From Aquila chrysaetos chrysaetos (lineage: Eukaryota > Chordata > Aves > Accipitriformes > Accipitridae), in NCBI RefSeq assembly GCF_900496995.4, contig NC_044022.1, positions 17,064,938 to 17,128,937 of the forward strand: a DNA stretch of 64,000 nt. Reading direction: 5' to 3'. The notes under the pieces are model-generated. The model ran no database searches and was not told the DNA's origin. It saw nothing but the letters and a program-made list of their open reading frames with translations. A program made the translations under genes and the position numbers. This document shows, piece by piece, positions 48,601-59,512 of the stretch (position 1 is the first letter of the stretch; every line of letters starts with the position of its first letter).

Positions 48601-51600
48601 CCTTGGGAAAATTCTAGGAAATTAAGATATCAATTCACAATCAGACAATCCTGGCCTATCCGTAAATGTGTTTACCTTTACAGGAAGTAAAATTTCACTT
48701 TTTGACCTGCGGCCATGAGAAATCACTTCAAGAAACCTAAGTTGTTTTAAAGCCCCAATTAAATGAGTAGTTTTACCCTATGATTCAGTTTGCAGGCTTT
48801 CAATAAAGCGGCACGAAGGAACTTCAGTTTTAATCCATGTTCCTCTTAGTACTTTGTTTATATTATGCCAAGAAGCAAAAGCTAAGGCCTTCCAAATTTT
48901 CAGTGCTCGAATGTTTCTGTGATGGAAGAATTTAACCCAGAAGGATAAAGGGAATGACCACATGCATCAGAGACAACACAAAGTGACACCAGTATTCGTA
49001 CACCAGTGTTGCCTCTGTAAAGATAATACAGGGAAACAGCTATAACCCTATTGAGGGTTACCAAATGCACAAACCACAGCCAGCTAAGGACATCTCCTGA
49101 GATGAACATAGTTGAAGGCCAAGACTACTATTGGGAAGTGTCATACATGCTCATCCTGTTGTTGCCCTTCCCTGGGCACCAGTTTATTGCCACTGAGGGT
49201 TTCTTTTCTCCCCCACACCGCACCTCCCTGCCCTCAAGAATTATTGCTCTTTTGCAGATGCTGGACACAGGTTATGTCTTTCTGGAGATACCTATGGTCT
49301 GGCTACAGCGGCCAGAGATCGCTGTGTATTAGCCTTGTGTGCACTTCAGAAGTGGAGCAGGCATCCATGCACTGGGGTTTCCACAGGTGTTCCAAGTCCT
49401 CACACAGCTTCTGAGTCCAGATGGACCTTTTACCTGAGCTATTATGGCCTTTTCTACAGTCTTACACACACAGGCAAAACCCCAGGCAATACGGTCCCTA
49501 AATGGATTCAGACTTTTTTTTTTTTTCACCTAGCATATTTAATTTTAAAACAATAGGTTATTTTTTTTGCAAGTGGAATGAAAAAACTCAAAACTTGTGG
49601 GTTTTTTTGAGGGTAGCATGGTGAATAGTAATACATTTGTCAGCACTGGAATCTGTCCCCAGCCTAGCCACAGGCTTTTAGCATAACCCAGTTCCTAAAT
49701 TCCTGTTGTAAATAGATTGGTTTGGTTCACTGAGAGTTAAGTATTTCCATACTGAGCTAAATTCTAATTATCCCTTATACTGTAAGTACTCCATTTATTT
49801 TGGGAGACAATGGTTCATAACTTAGCAAAAGGGCAGCAAAATTATTGCAATATTAATAAAAACGCACCACAACAGTTGTGGAATAAACTATTAGGCTTTA
49901 AATCAGAGAAGTAATTACAGGACTATTATCCAATATGGCTACAGCTGCTTTCTGTATTTATACACACAATTGCTTTCACATATACACCAGGAGGATTAGA
50001 ATGAAATAAAACCCATGAAAGAAAGTATTTATCCAGGGAGTTAGAGTAAAAGCAAAGATTTCCTTTCCATACCAAGAAAAACAGAACCAAGCAGCTGTTC
50101 AGTGATTTTGGATTCTTGTTCTTGCTTGACAATGATTAAAGATGTTAAGAGCACCAAGCTGACATGTCAAGATAATAAATGAAGTTTTTGCTGTGATCAG
50201 CATCTGTCATCAGAGTTTCTATTCCTCTCAGCAGTATTGGCTACTTGTCAGAAATTCCTCCTTCCAATAAAGATTACATTATATTTGCTGTTTCACATAT
50301 ATATACACTCTCCCCCCCCCCCCCCCAATATTGGTATGTTTTTCATTGTAAAACTCTGGAAATCCAAAAAGGGAAATGAGGAAAATGATCAGTAATACGA
50401 GACCTCACAAATTGTTCATTTTAACTGAGTGAAAATCCAAAGTCCAAGTGGTCAAAATGTTCATAGGTTTTCAGGAAATCACTACCAATACGGCTATGAA
50501 GTCCATGTTGGTCTGACAGCCAGTTTCCTGCATTTCTGTTGTGGCCATGCACAAACATTTCTACCACGCTTCTTTTCTCCAATGTGATATTCAATTACAT
50601 TCTAACCTGATTCAGAAGTTATGTTTTCAAATGCTGCTCATTTATTGCTCACTTTGCACTTCGGTTCAGGGTAGTTTCTATGGGCACAGGAGAGTGTTTT
50701 AGCCACTCTAATCTGCTCTCAGAGAAAGTTAAAAAACCTAAACTAACTTCTTTGAGGAGTAAAGTTTTTGTGTTACAGTCAGGAATTGGGAGAGGGCAAA
50801 AGATGAAAAGAGCCTGTATGTCTAGCGGCAGTTTCATAATCATCCTCACTGCAGGGTTATCCAGCTTTTGCTTACGCTACGTTCGCAGAGCAGAGGCATT
50901 GCCATCCTGTGCTTTAGGAAGTGATGCAACGTGGACGCCTGGATTAACAAACCACGCCATCTCCTCAGGCAGAAAGAGCACAGGGAGGAGGAATGCCTCC
51001 GCTTATCACAGCCACCACAGGCACGCTGGCTCCTGACAGCACCGTCTTATCACGTCCAGAGCAGCGGCTCCCGGGCAATTTGCTCCTCTCTGCCTAGGCG
51101 ATCAAAGTAGCTTAGCTTTGAAAACGGTTTGCAGGACAAAAGCAGGTGTCCTCGGATCCTGCCCTGACAGAAAGCCGTGCTGTAATTGACACCATGAGCC
51201 CAGTCTGAAGACAAGAAGAACCCCCTTGCTGTGAGCAACAGAAACGACACAGCAATAGGTGGTGGTGGTTTTTTAGGGGGATAGCTGCACAGATGGAGGG
51301 CATGTGGGAGGGAACCAGGCAGCAGGATGTGAAGGAAAGGACATATACGGGGAGCTGGCTGGGGAGCCGCCTTGCGTTTGTGCGTTGGGCCCACATCAAT
51401 GCCAGCATCGCTACCCTGGTTCGTGCATAGCAGCCCCCACTGCTGTGACTCACCCAGGTCATGGCCAGAATCTCCAACCAGCCAAAATACTGCAGGGAAA
51501 ACAGCTCCTTCAACTTGACTAGTGTTTCCTTCTTGAACCTTATTTTACTTAAAGCTGCCTTTTCAAACACAGCCTCAGTGTGGTTTCCCATGGCTATTCT

Positions 51601-53920
51601 TTCCCTTCATCTCATCCTACATCTTTGTTTATATATTCTTCTGCTTCTTCATCCAGACAGGAAAGCAAAGGTTAGGAAGAGGACAACAATTCAAGTAGGG
51701 ACTGATGCAAGTTCCAGCCTTTCAGGAAAAAAGAAACAAGAATATTGAGACAGCAACAACAAAAGGGCCCAAGTAAGCATGGAGATGTCTTAGTGCTGGA
51801 CAGAACTGACAACTTCTGCCTTGCTGCTTCTCTGGCTGGTGGACGATTGCTGTTTGCCTGTCCGGTTGCTCAGTGCTTCAAGTAGGAGGGCAGGAAAATA
51901 TGACAGTTCAATGATTTACACCTTTCCTGGCAAATAGGGAATGAAGGTGTAGGAGTACAGTTTCTCCATCTTCGGCCTTTGATATGATTCTGTGACATGG
52001 GGGAGAATTCAAAAGGGGCCTAAATCACCAGGGAGAAGGATGCTTGTGATTGCCACTGAGGCAGCTAACCAACAGAACAGCATTTCATGGGAGACTTTGT
52101 TTGGACTGGATAAGTTTGAGATGAGTAAGTCAATGTATATTATTTCAGCGTTGCCTATCACATACTAGGTACTTGACTACACTTTCATAAGAGTTTTAAA
52201 ATATTGTGCATTACTTCACAATTGGAAAGGGGTGTTGACAACGTGCTGGAAGATAGTTAAAAGGTTAGGTGAGATATGGTAACTTGTTAAGGCATTCTGA
52301 CATGGTTACAGTCAATTATAAAGTCCTAACTTAAAATACACAGCTTGGATTTTGTTAAGTTTCTCAGGACCATCATGGAACCAGGACGGGTAACTGCATT
52401 GTTTATCTGAAGCCTTCAAGTGCTTATCAACACAGACATGTTAAATGGGTAGCTGATCTTCTTCCAAATCCTGAGAACCCATATTGACACTGAGTTTTTC
52501 AAGAGGCCATAACCCTGAAATTCAGTGAAACATATGTACCTAACTTGATTCAGCCCTATGCAAAATTCAGTAACTGGCTTCTGCTGTTGAGGCCCATTAG
52601 ACTGTGGCAGTGTCTGTGAGCGCTTACACAGTGGTTAGCGCAATAGTTCTGTGGGATGCAGCAGGCACACCCGACGCAACAGTTTTCCCTATAACAAATC
52701 TCAAGATGTTGCTGTCATATCACTCTGACACATATTCTAATTTGAGGACCTAGCTGAAAGCCCCTACATTGTTGTCTTCTGTGCTGCCAAGAGTGTAGCC
52801 ATCATCCTTCCTCATCTAACTGTGTATGGGAACATGCCAGAACCCTTTTTGTTATCTAAAACATTTGGACTCAGAGCTTCTAGTGAGTGCTTTTGACAAT
52901 TCAAAGTTTTTCTCTTTTGCTTTGTTCCTGTAAGCAATGAGTAATTCTCCTTCACATGATAAACTCCATTGCCCTCTAAAATTAGTCTCCTGTGAAGAAA
53001 CCACGTCAAAACAGTGATCTAATGTCAAAAACATCTCTGGCTCAAGAAACCAGAGCAAACAAGAGAGAGGAAAAAAAAGAAAAAGAAAAAACACCTCCCT
53101 TGGCAATTTGGAGGAGAATGTCTTTCTTCCTACAGAGTGCATGATGAGTAATTCCTTTACAAATGCTAAATGCCCTCAGAAAGTGTTTTGGCGTCATATT
53201 GTTGAAGTCTTATGCTTTCAATATTGCAGTCAATATAATGAAACGTCCCTGGATTAAAAATACAATTTAAGAAAGAAAAAAAGAGAATGGTGAAATAAGA
53301 AAAAAACATTGCAAGTGATGAAGTCGTGCTTGTAAATCATCCCCCTCTCCTTCAACGGTTACTGGCAAAGTCCGGCAGTGTCGCAGCTCTCGCGCCCAGC
53401 TGCACGCCGTGGCCGAGCAGGGCAGGAGTGCTGCAGCGGTGCTCGCAAGGCAGACACAGTCTGGGGGGTTTCTCCAGACAGGGTCTGCTTGGCACCAAAG
53501 GGAATTTTGTATCTCACAGACTCTTCATTTCCTCTCTATGTGAATGAATAATTTTTTAATAATAGAAGGGATCAATTTTGACGACATTGTCCGGCTTTCT
53601 GTTTACCACAGACCAAACAACTTTCGTGGGTGTACTGTCAGTTGTGTAACTTTTACCTGAACCACAGCTTATCTCTTAGAGAGATAGATGGAGACTTCTT
53701 TAAGAACAGACAGATTTAAGATCAGAGTGATCTAAAAATGTCCAGTGATGGTCAATCCAAGCTCTAAGCAAGTAATTTCTAAAGGCTAATTCCCTGCCTT
53801 ACTACAGATCTAGTCTGAAATAGACAAAATTTTGTTTTCTCTAGTAATTTTTAATGATCTTTTGATTACTAAATAAATAGCCCCAAATTGTATTTTTTCA
53901 CTGTAAAGTTTGGATCCCAA
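48601..53920. other. Gene-poor unique sequence
   Basis: No gene or repeat family recognised. Open frames reach 159 codons (51591-51112, -) without recognisable domains. A T13 run lies at 49514-49526 and C15 at 50312-50326. The 50.88-51.45 kb part is locally CpG-richer. Confidence 0.4.
50312..50326. repeat. C15 homopolymer next to a short (AT)n tract
   Basis: Fifteen consecutive C, preceded by 'catatatatacactct'. Long C runs are uncommon, and a G-rich complementary strand could form non-B structure. Confidence 0.9.
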
Positions 53921-53929
53921 CTCTCAGGT

Positions 53930-54500
53930 CAGTCTTGCAGCTTTTCTGAATGCTTTGCAACTTCTCAACATCCCTTTTTGAACTGTGAGGACTTGAATGA
54001 ATCTTAGTAAAGCTGGAAATATCATCTACCTACTCCCATTTGGTATTTCCAGTCTTATGCAGGCAAAGATTGCTTCTCAGCCATAGATCAAGCTCCTACC
54101 ATCACACTTAAAGCGCTTATTCAAAGGATTATCTACTATTTCTGAGTTCAGTTTACTGACATACAATACCAACTCACAATTCCTCCATCTCGTAGAAGAG
54201 ATCTATGTTCACTTGTCTGAGATAAATTACTTTGTGCATTGAAAAAAAAAATCATCCTTCTCAAATGGTCCTGGTTTGCTCTATGCTCCATCCTGCTCTG
54301 TATCATCAACCAGCTTCCATAATTATTTACCATTCACACAATGGTTCTGTGTCATTTTACCATCTATTATTTATACAAGCAAAGACTTTTATACATTTCC
54401 AGATCATTTTTATGAATGAGATGATTGGGCCAAAAGAGAGCCTTTCTATGCCCTTCTGGAAATGTGTCTCCTGGATGATGACTCACAGTTTTTTCCTTTA
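53930..54500 (-). mobile_element. Probable ancient L3/CR1 LINE fragment
   Basis: On + the blocks 'cttctcaacatccctttttg' (53962), 'ctcccatttgg', 'caaagattgc' (54065) and 'cagatcatttttatgaatga' (54400), followed by 'gattgggcc', follow the order of old CR1/L3 elements read in reverse. Identity is low and gaps are large. No frame survives. Confidence 0.4.
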
Positions 54501-54586
54501 CCAGTGTGACGTTTAAGCTATTTAAGAAGAACTTCTGTAACTTTCTTTTTTCTTATAGTGCTAGTATTTTTTTCACACAATTATGT

Positions 54587-54630
54587 CAGCCTCTGCAGTG
54601 TCATTCAGCCTCTGCAGTCTCATTCAGCCC
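54587..54630. repeat. 19-bp tandem duplication
   Basis: Units 54587-54605 and 54606-54624 both read 'cagcctctgcagt.tcatt' with one difference, followed by a partial third unit, 'cagccc'. Confidence 0.9.
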
Positions 54631-54639
54631 TAAATGCTG

Positions 54640-55690
54640 GGCATATCTGCGTTTCCATGGCTTTTAGTTGAGACCTCAATCATGTTGAGCTCCAGCTTTG
54701 CACACATTACTTGCCATTAGTTGACTAGGTGGGATAACCGTCATCTGAAATGACACTGGGGCACTATATGTAAGTAACTGAATCCCACCATAATCATATT
54801 TAAGTGTAGGTGTCTGTGGGACAGCCAGGTGTCTAAACTCCGATTATAGTTGGTGGTGATCTAGTCAATAGTCAATTACTTTAGACAGAGATTGAACCAC
54901 CCAACCCTTAAGGACAAAATAGTCAAAGGGCATTTACTTTTCTTCCTCTATGTTGAAACATACAGTGTAATGATAATTGGACTCAGTAACACTGCACAGG
55001 TCTATAGTCTACAAAGGACTATGTATTCTGCCATTTCATTCTAGTATCTTCTCAACAGTAAGGCTAATAATAGTTTGATACAACATCTTTTGGTTGGAGT
55101 AAACCTAGGCAGTTATTGAGGCTGTAGTTTTCAAGGAAGAGATACTTACAGTGGTGGCAAAGGACAAAAAACCCCCTAATTTCCTTTAAGGATTTACCAG
55201 GCAGAAAAGGGACAGTATGCCTTGGGGTTATCAGAGCCCAGCACAACCTAACGGAACTAACCACAGAAGCTCAGGCAGGGTTTTGCTAAGCTCAGCCTGA
55301 AGGAAAGAGCTGTTGGTACCAGAGGTGCCAGGTTACTCGCCAGACTGGTGAGGTCTCAGAAACTTTGCTCAGAAGCAGCACAGCACTTTTTAGGGTAGTA
55401 AAAGCTGTGGCAAGACGTGGCAGATGACTCAGTGCTAGCCTGGCCTGTCTCTTAACCACGCATTTAAGACAATATATGGCAATTGTTGCAGATGATAATG
55501 AGAAGCTTTCTTATCATGGTAAATAGAAGAAATTACAAGGATCTCAGGGGAAGGGGCAAGAGGAGCTGCTAAGGATTGGCACTGTGGCTAAGACAGTGTC
55601 TGCATGGAGGGGAGCAAGAGAGTAGGCAATGAAATGAGGGCATTGTGTTGGGCATAAATTGCAGGGTTTCGGTGGCACGGAGGTTCAGGG
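54640..55690. other. No recognisable gene or repeat
   Basis: Short frames only. The 54.73-54.88 kb part has faint similarity to the old repeat-like segment at 3.6-3.87 kb ('aggtgtctaaactccgatta'), too weak to call. Confidence 0.35.
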
Positions 55691-55699
55691 GTGGTCTGT

Positions 55700-56215
55700 G
55701 TGGAAGGAGGTCAGGGGCTGCGCTGTGCTGGTCGCAGCTGGTTCCATTCAGCTCTGAAGATGATGCAAACAACTAATCAGGTGCCAAAGCCTCATGCTCA
55801 AACATATTTAAGGAAAAATGTCAGCTGCAGGGGTTAAAACACGTGGGAAGAGACACGTGAGGAAACACGTGGAAGGAGATGTTCTTGGGGATATGGCTGG
55901 AGAGGCTCTTGGAAAGAAGTGCTCCATGCCAGAGGAGGTACCTCTGAGGGGACTGCAGCTGTGAGTGACCCATGCTGGGGTACGGACACCCCTGAGGACC
56001 TGTGGCCACGGGCCACCCACATGAGGGCAGGGACACCCCTGAGGGACTGCAACTTGTGAAAGAGATGGTCCCCTAGCTTACTTTTAATTGGTTAGGTTTT
56101 TCTCTTCTTTTTTACCTTGTTACCCAAATCAATAATCAAAAGTTGTTGTTAGCTAGCAATGAATTAAATTAAATTAAATTCCTTAAGCAGAGACTGCTTT
56201 GAATATGACAATCTC
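55700..56215 (+). mobile_element. Degenerate LTR of an avian endogenous retrovirus
   Basis: Plus-strand landmarks fit a bird LTR family that I recall. They are 'aatcagg..ccaaag' then a TATA-type 'catatttaagg' (55803-55813). A repeat-rich R/U5 region follows with 'ggacacccctgagg' twice (55984 and 56030) and 'gacccatgctgggg' (55967). The end is AT-rich, with a triplicated 'attaa' poly(A)-type signal (56162-56180), then 'gagactgctttg'. No TG/CA ends or target duplication were found, so the boundaries are estimates. It may be related to the fragment at 155-245. Confidence 0.5.
55840..55871. promoter_or_regulatory. Cluster of three CACGTG E-boxes
   Basis: Perfect CACGTG palindromes at 55840-55845, 55854-55859 and 55866-55871, spaced 14 and 12 bp start to start. 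They lie about 30 bp downstream of the TATA-type box of the degenerate LTR. CACGTG is the core site of bHLH-ZIP factors (MYC/MAX, USF, MITF families). Function is inferred only. Confidence 0.5.
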
Positions 56216-57635
56216 TTTAGTATCACCAGCTGGAGCAGTGCAGGTCTCCATGTTCTCTGGACTCTCATTTGGGGAGCGCTGCCCCCACACCTAACAGCCC
56301 AAGGGAGTAACCTGACGGGGGACAGAGGCTCAAGTGCAGTGGTGAACCTTTCTTTGAAGAGGGTGACCAAACTGCAGTATCCAACACTCCAGCTGACCAG
56401 GGTTTCAGGTGCTTTTAAAGGCGAATGATTATGTTCTCGTGAACTTATTTCAGTTTGCTATTACTTACAAGTCACTTTTTCATTAAATGGCCCCAAATTA
56501 TCACTTAATAGTAATAATCAAAAGAATTAAACTAGCTTACCTCTGGCCTAGGAAAAAATGATGCCATTTTCCAAAATGAGAGGGCTATATAGCACAGACA
56601 AAGCCTGGCACTTAGCAGTATTACAGTGTTGTATTTTCCTGCAGTCTTGCAGCACTGCTGTCCTCCTGGTACCTCTGGCTCTGCCGTGTTCTGAAGAAAT
56701 CCTGCATCCCTGGGGGGGCAGGGTAAGCTCACATCCTTTTGTCGTACCAGAATTTGCCCATTTTAGCTAATAGGAGATGATTATGGAAATTACAAGAGTA
56801 TGGCCAGTAGATTTTCATGTAAAAAAGGTACGCTTTCTTGGCTGCCTCCAGACTTTCTGTTCCTTGACCTAGACTCTTCACAGCTTAGGATCTAGTATGC
56901 TGACTTAGACCTCTTGATCCAAGATCTCCACTGCTTCTTATCGGAATAGTAGCATCAGCTCTGTGAGTACATAAGCATCCCACTTCTTGCAGTTACACTA
57001 GTTTAGGTTTGTGTAGACCCTTTACTCACAGGTGGAGGAAATCCAGCTCTTTTCCTGCTCTGGAAACATGAGATTTATGTAGTGAATGTCTGTCCAGGAA
57101 CTCATACTACTTGCTTCACAACTGTAGGCCAGTGGAGAAAGCAACATTCCTAAACACTTCCAGGTTTTTAAGAGAGGGAGGGAGGAAAAAGCGGGTTTCT
57201 GGTCAACCTGACTAACCCTGAGTGCTGAGCAGGTCTCCCTGCCTCACTCACCAGCTCCGCTGATGTACGGTTTGAGTATTGCTGGTTACTTCTGGCTATG
57301 TGTGGATGCATTCAACAGCAGCTAGTAAGACAGCATCTGTTGGCAAACCTTCAAAATGGAAAACAGGCCTTAATCAGATCATTGTCTTCTTGCTTTAGGA
57401 GTAACCTTTTTTTCATAGAGTAACATGGGTTTGAGGTTTGCATTAATTAGTACTATGAAAACTGAACAGTAAGCAGAGATAATACAAGGTAATTTTCCTA
57501 AGGACCTACTAAATAAGATTTATGTTTACAGTAATTCATGAAAGGCAAATAATATTTATACATGGCAATGGAGGAATTTTAGTAGAATAGAAAACATTTT
57601 ATTTCTTAGGACAGAAAGCACAGAAATAGATAGAA
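56216..57635. other. No recognisable gene or repeat
   Basis: Short frames only and no family recognised. Confidence 0.45.
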
Positions 57636-57639
57636 TTAC

Positions 57640-57765
57640 AGAACAAAGTAAGTTGGGTCCCTTAAATTCCTCCCATATGTCATATATTCCAGCCCCTGAC
57701 CCTCTTAATGGCTCTCTTCTGACCTCTCTCCAGTTTGCTAATCTCTCGCTCTTGTAGGAGTAAAT
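57640..57765 (-). mobile_element. Short CR1/L3-like scrap
   Basis: The + strand blocks 'tcatatattccagcccctga' (57679), 'gctctcttctgacctctctc' (57711) and 'cagtttgctaatctctc' match the order of a reversed CR1/L3 region ('gtcatgtgctccagacccc', 'ctctggactctctcc', 'agtttgtcc'). Only about 120 bp. Confidence 0.4.
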
Positions 57766-58902
57766 ATACTTAAAACAATTACATGAAACAACAATTCCTG
57801 ATAGCAAATTATGCACTGGAAGTGGAATCCATAGGCACCAAATAGAAGTTCATGGCTGAGATTATAATCTGGAATCCCTAACGGTCACTGAAGACAAATG
57901 ATCTCTTCAGCTGGTGTCCTTCTAAAGCAGATATTAACAGGTTGGATGACTTTGCATCCTAGATCCCTTTACTGAATATAAAGAAGCCAAAGATGACTGG
58001 CTCAAAAGGAGGCACTGCCACTGTAGATATCTGAAGGTAGATGACAGGAATCCTGCCCCATGACTATATTTCGGTCTTTGCTGGGAAGGAAACACAAGGC
58101 ACACAGTTTTGCACTGGAAGCCCTGCAGGCAGCAGCCCCAGTACTCCATTTGTGTTAATCTTTGACCACAAGGTGCACAGGAACTGTTAACCCTGCTTTG
58201 CTCTAAGTGGGATGGAGAATGACAGAAACTTGGTCTCCTTACAACCTGTCAATTCACACCTAACTTTAAGTAGCATATTTAAGTTTCCCTAACAAACAGT
58301 TTCCAGGAGAAATCCTTCCTGCTTCTATTTAGGCAGTGGTAATGCCCCAACTGCTGGGTTACAAACATCCCATCCTCAGGGAGAATCCGTGAAGTTACCA
58401 AAGACAACAGGAGTGATGTAATGGACTTAAAATGAGCACATCACCTTTTATGTGTATTAAGGCTGAATTACTTGTGCTGCTTAAATCCTCACACGTTGTT
58501 TTGTAAAGATATGATCACCTTATAACATTGTTAACAGTAATTAATGCATTCAATTTTCTATGTTATTTTAAATAAAATAAATCCCTTAGTGACTTGAAAA
58601 AAATAGTTTCTCTTCACAGTTTCTCTTTTTTATTTGCCATATAAATGACCTTGCAAACACTCCCACATAACTGCTCAGTAGGTTGCAGCAGGCAGCTGCT
58701 TTCTCTGCTTGGCCAGTTTACAGCAGCATTTTTCCCTTGAGAGCAATTCATGTGTCTGAGCAAGCCAAGAACTAGCCAAGTGGGACAGCTGGAATTAGCT
58801 TCTGTGCAGCTGGTTCTTTGTACCTTCTTTCTTCATCAAGCAATAGCTTCAGAGTAGCTGTGTCCACAGAGCTTGGTGGATTTACCCCTAGCTTGTAACG
58901 TA

Positions 58903-58920
58903 CATCTCCCGCGGGAGATG
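58903..58920. repeat. Perfect 18-bp palindrome CATCTCCCGCGGGAGATG
   Basis: The sequence equals its own reverse complement over all 18 bases and contains two CpG in an AT-rich, CpG-poor neighbourhood. It could be a dimer binding site or a cruciform seed. Role unknown. Confidence 0.9.
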
Positions 58921-59030
58921 CCTGTGGCTGTCCGTTGGCTTTAGTGGGAGCTCAGGCTAGGTGTGCTGTAGAAAGTTATTCCACAGACGCTGGAAGCTAA
59001 AAGTCATATCAAACTGGCAGCGGACTTAAC

Positions 59031-59050
59031 AATTCACAGGTCTGTGAATT
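59031..59050. repeat. Inverted repeat, 9-bp arms with a 2-base spacer
   Basis: Arms AATTCACAG (59031-59039) and CTGTGAATT (59042-59050) with spacer GT. Further partial pairing (cttaa / ttaag) is possible with a bulge. Confidence 0.85.
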
Positions 59051-59400
59051 AAGACTCCCTTAACTGGCTTCCATTTGATCGTCCCTGGCCATACCTCGCA
59101 GTGGTTTTTCCTGCCAGGGCTGGTCACCACATCTTTATGTGTCTGGCTTATTGAGTCCTACAAGGAGCCCTACTAGATGACCTTTCCTCCACCCCAGAAC
59201 CAGGGGCATGAGGATTTCATGTGTTGGAAGGAAGAAATTTAAGTAGTCTCTGGAAGCCTCAAAAAGCAAGTTCAAGTGGGGAATATGAGCTAAATATATG
59301 TATAGAAAGACCCTTATTATTGCTGGGGAGAACTTAATCTGTATGAGTTAAACTAAGAGAGAAAGAAGTTGACATTCACCTGCTGTTACATTTTCCTCAC

Positions 59401-59512
59401 CTCCTCTCCTATGAAACCATGCATATTTCTCTCCGCCGCCAGGAGCCTTTCCTTCAGCAGGCTGATATGCCTTCTGGAAATGGCTTTCTTCCTTGCGGCG
59501 TATGACTGCTGG
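59401..59512 (-). CDS. Candidate coding exon, unrecognised basic helical segment
   Basis: Read on the minus strand, a 112-bp stretch lies between a good acceptor (polypyrimidine 'ccccctacctcttctcag', AG at 59514-59513) and a good donor GAG|GTGAGG (GT at 59400-59399). It encodes 37 residues after one base of a split codon and ends on a codon boundary. The translation (QQSYAARKKAISRRHIS, then LLKERLLAAERNMHGFIGEE) is a basic, amphipathic helix-like sequence. It is locally GC-richer, with codon use typical of real exons (ctg, ctc, gcg, gag, aag). Alternative acceptors lie 4 and 7 bp further in. I do not recognise the protein and cannot link it firmly to other exons. The host gene would be transcribed toward lower coordinates. 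Confidence 0.4.

Larger units (their letters stand above)
57770..59395. other. No recognisable gene; two inverted repeats
   Basis: Non-coding sequence carrying an 18-bp palindrome (58903-58920) and a 20-bp hairpin (59031-59050), listed separately. Confidence 0.45.

Noticed and set aside
51112-51591. 159-codon minus-strand open frame
   Set aside because: No recognisable motif; overlapping plus-strand frames are equally long-winded, as expected in a locally GC-rich stretch.
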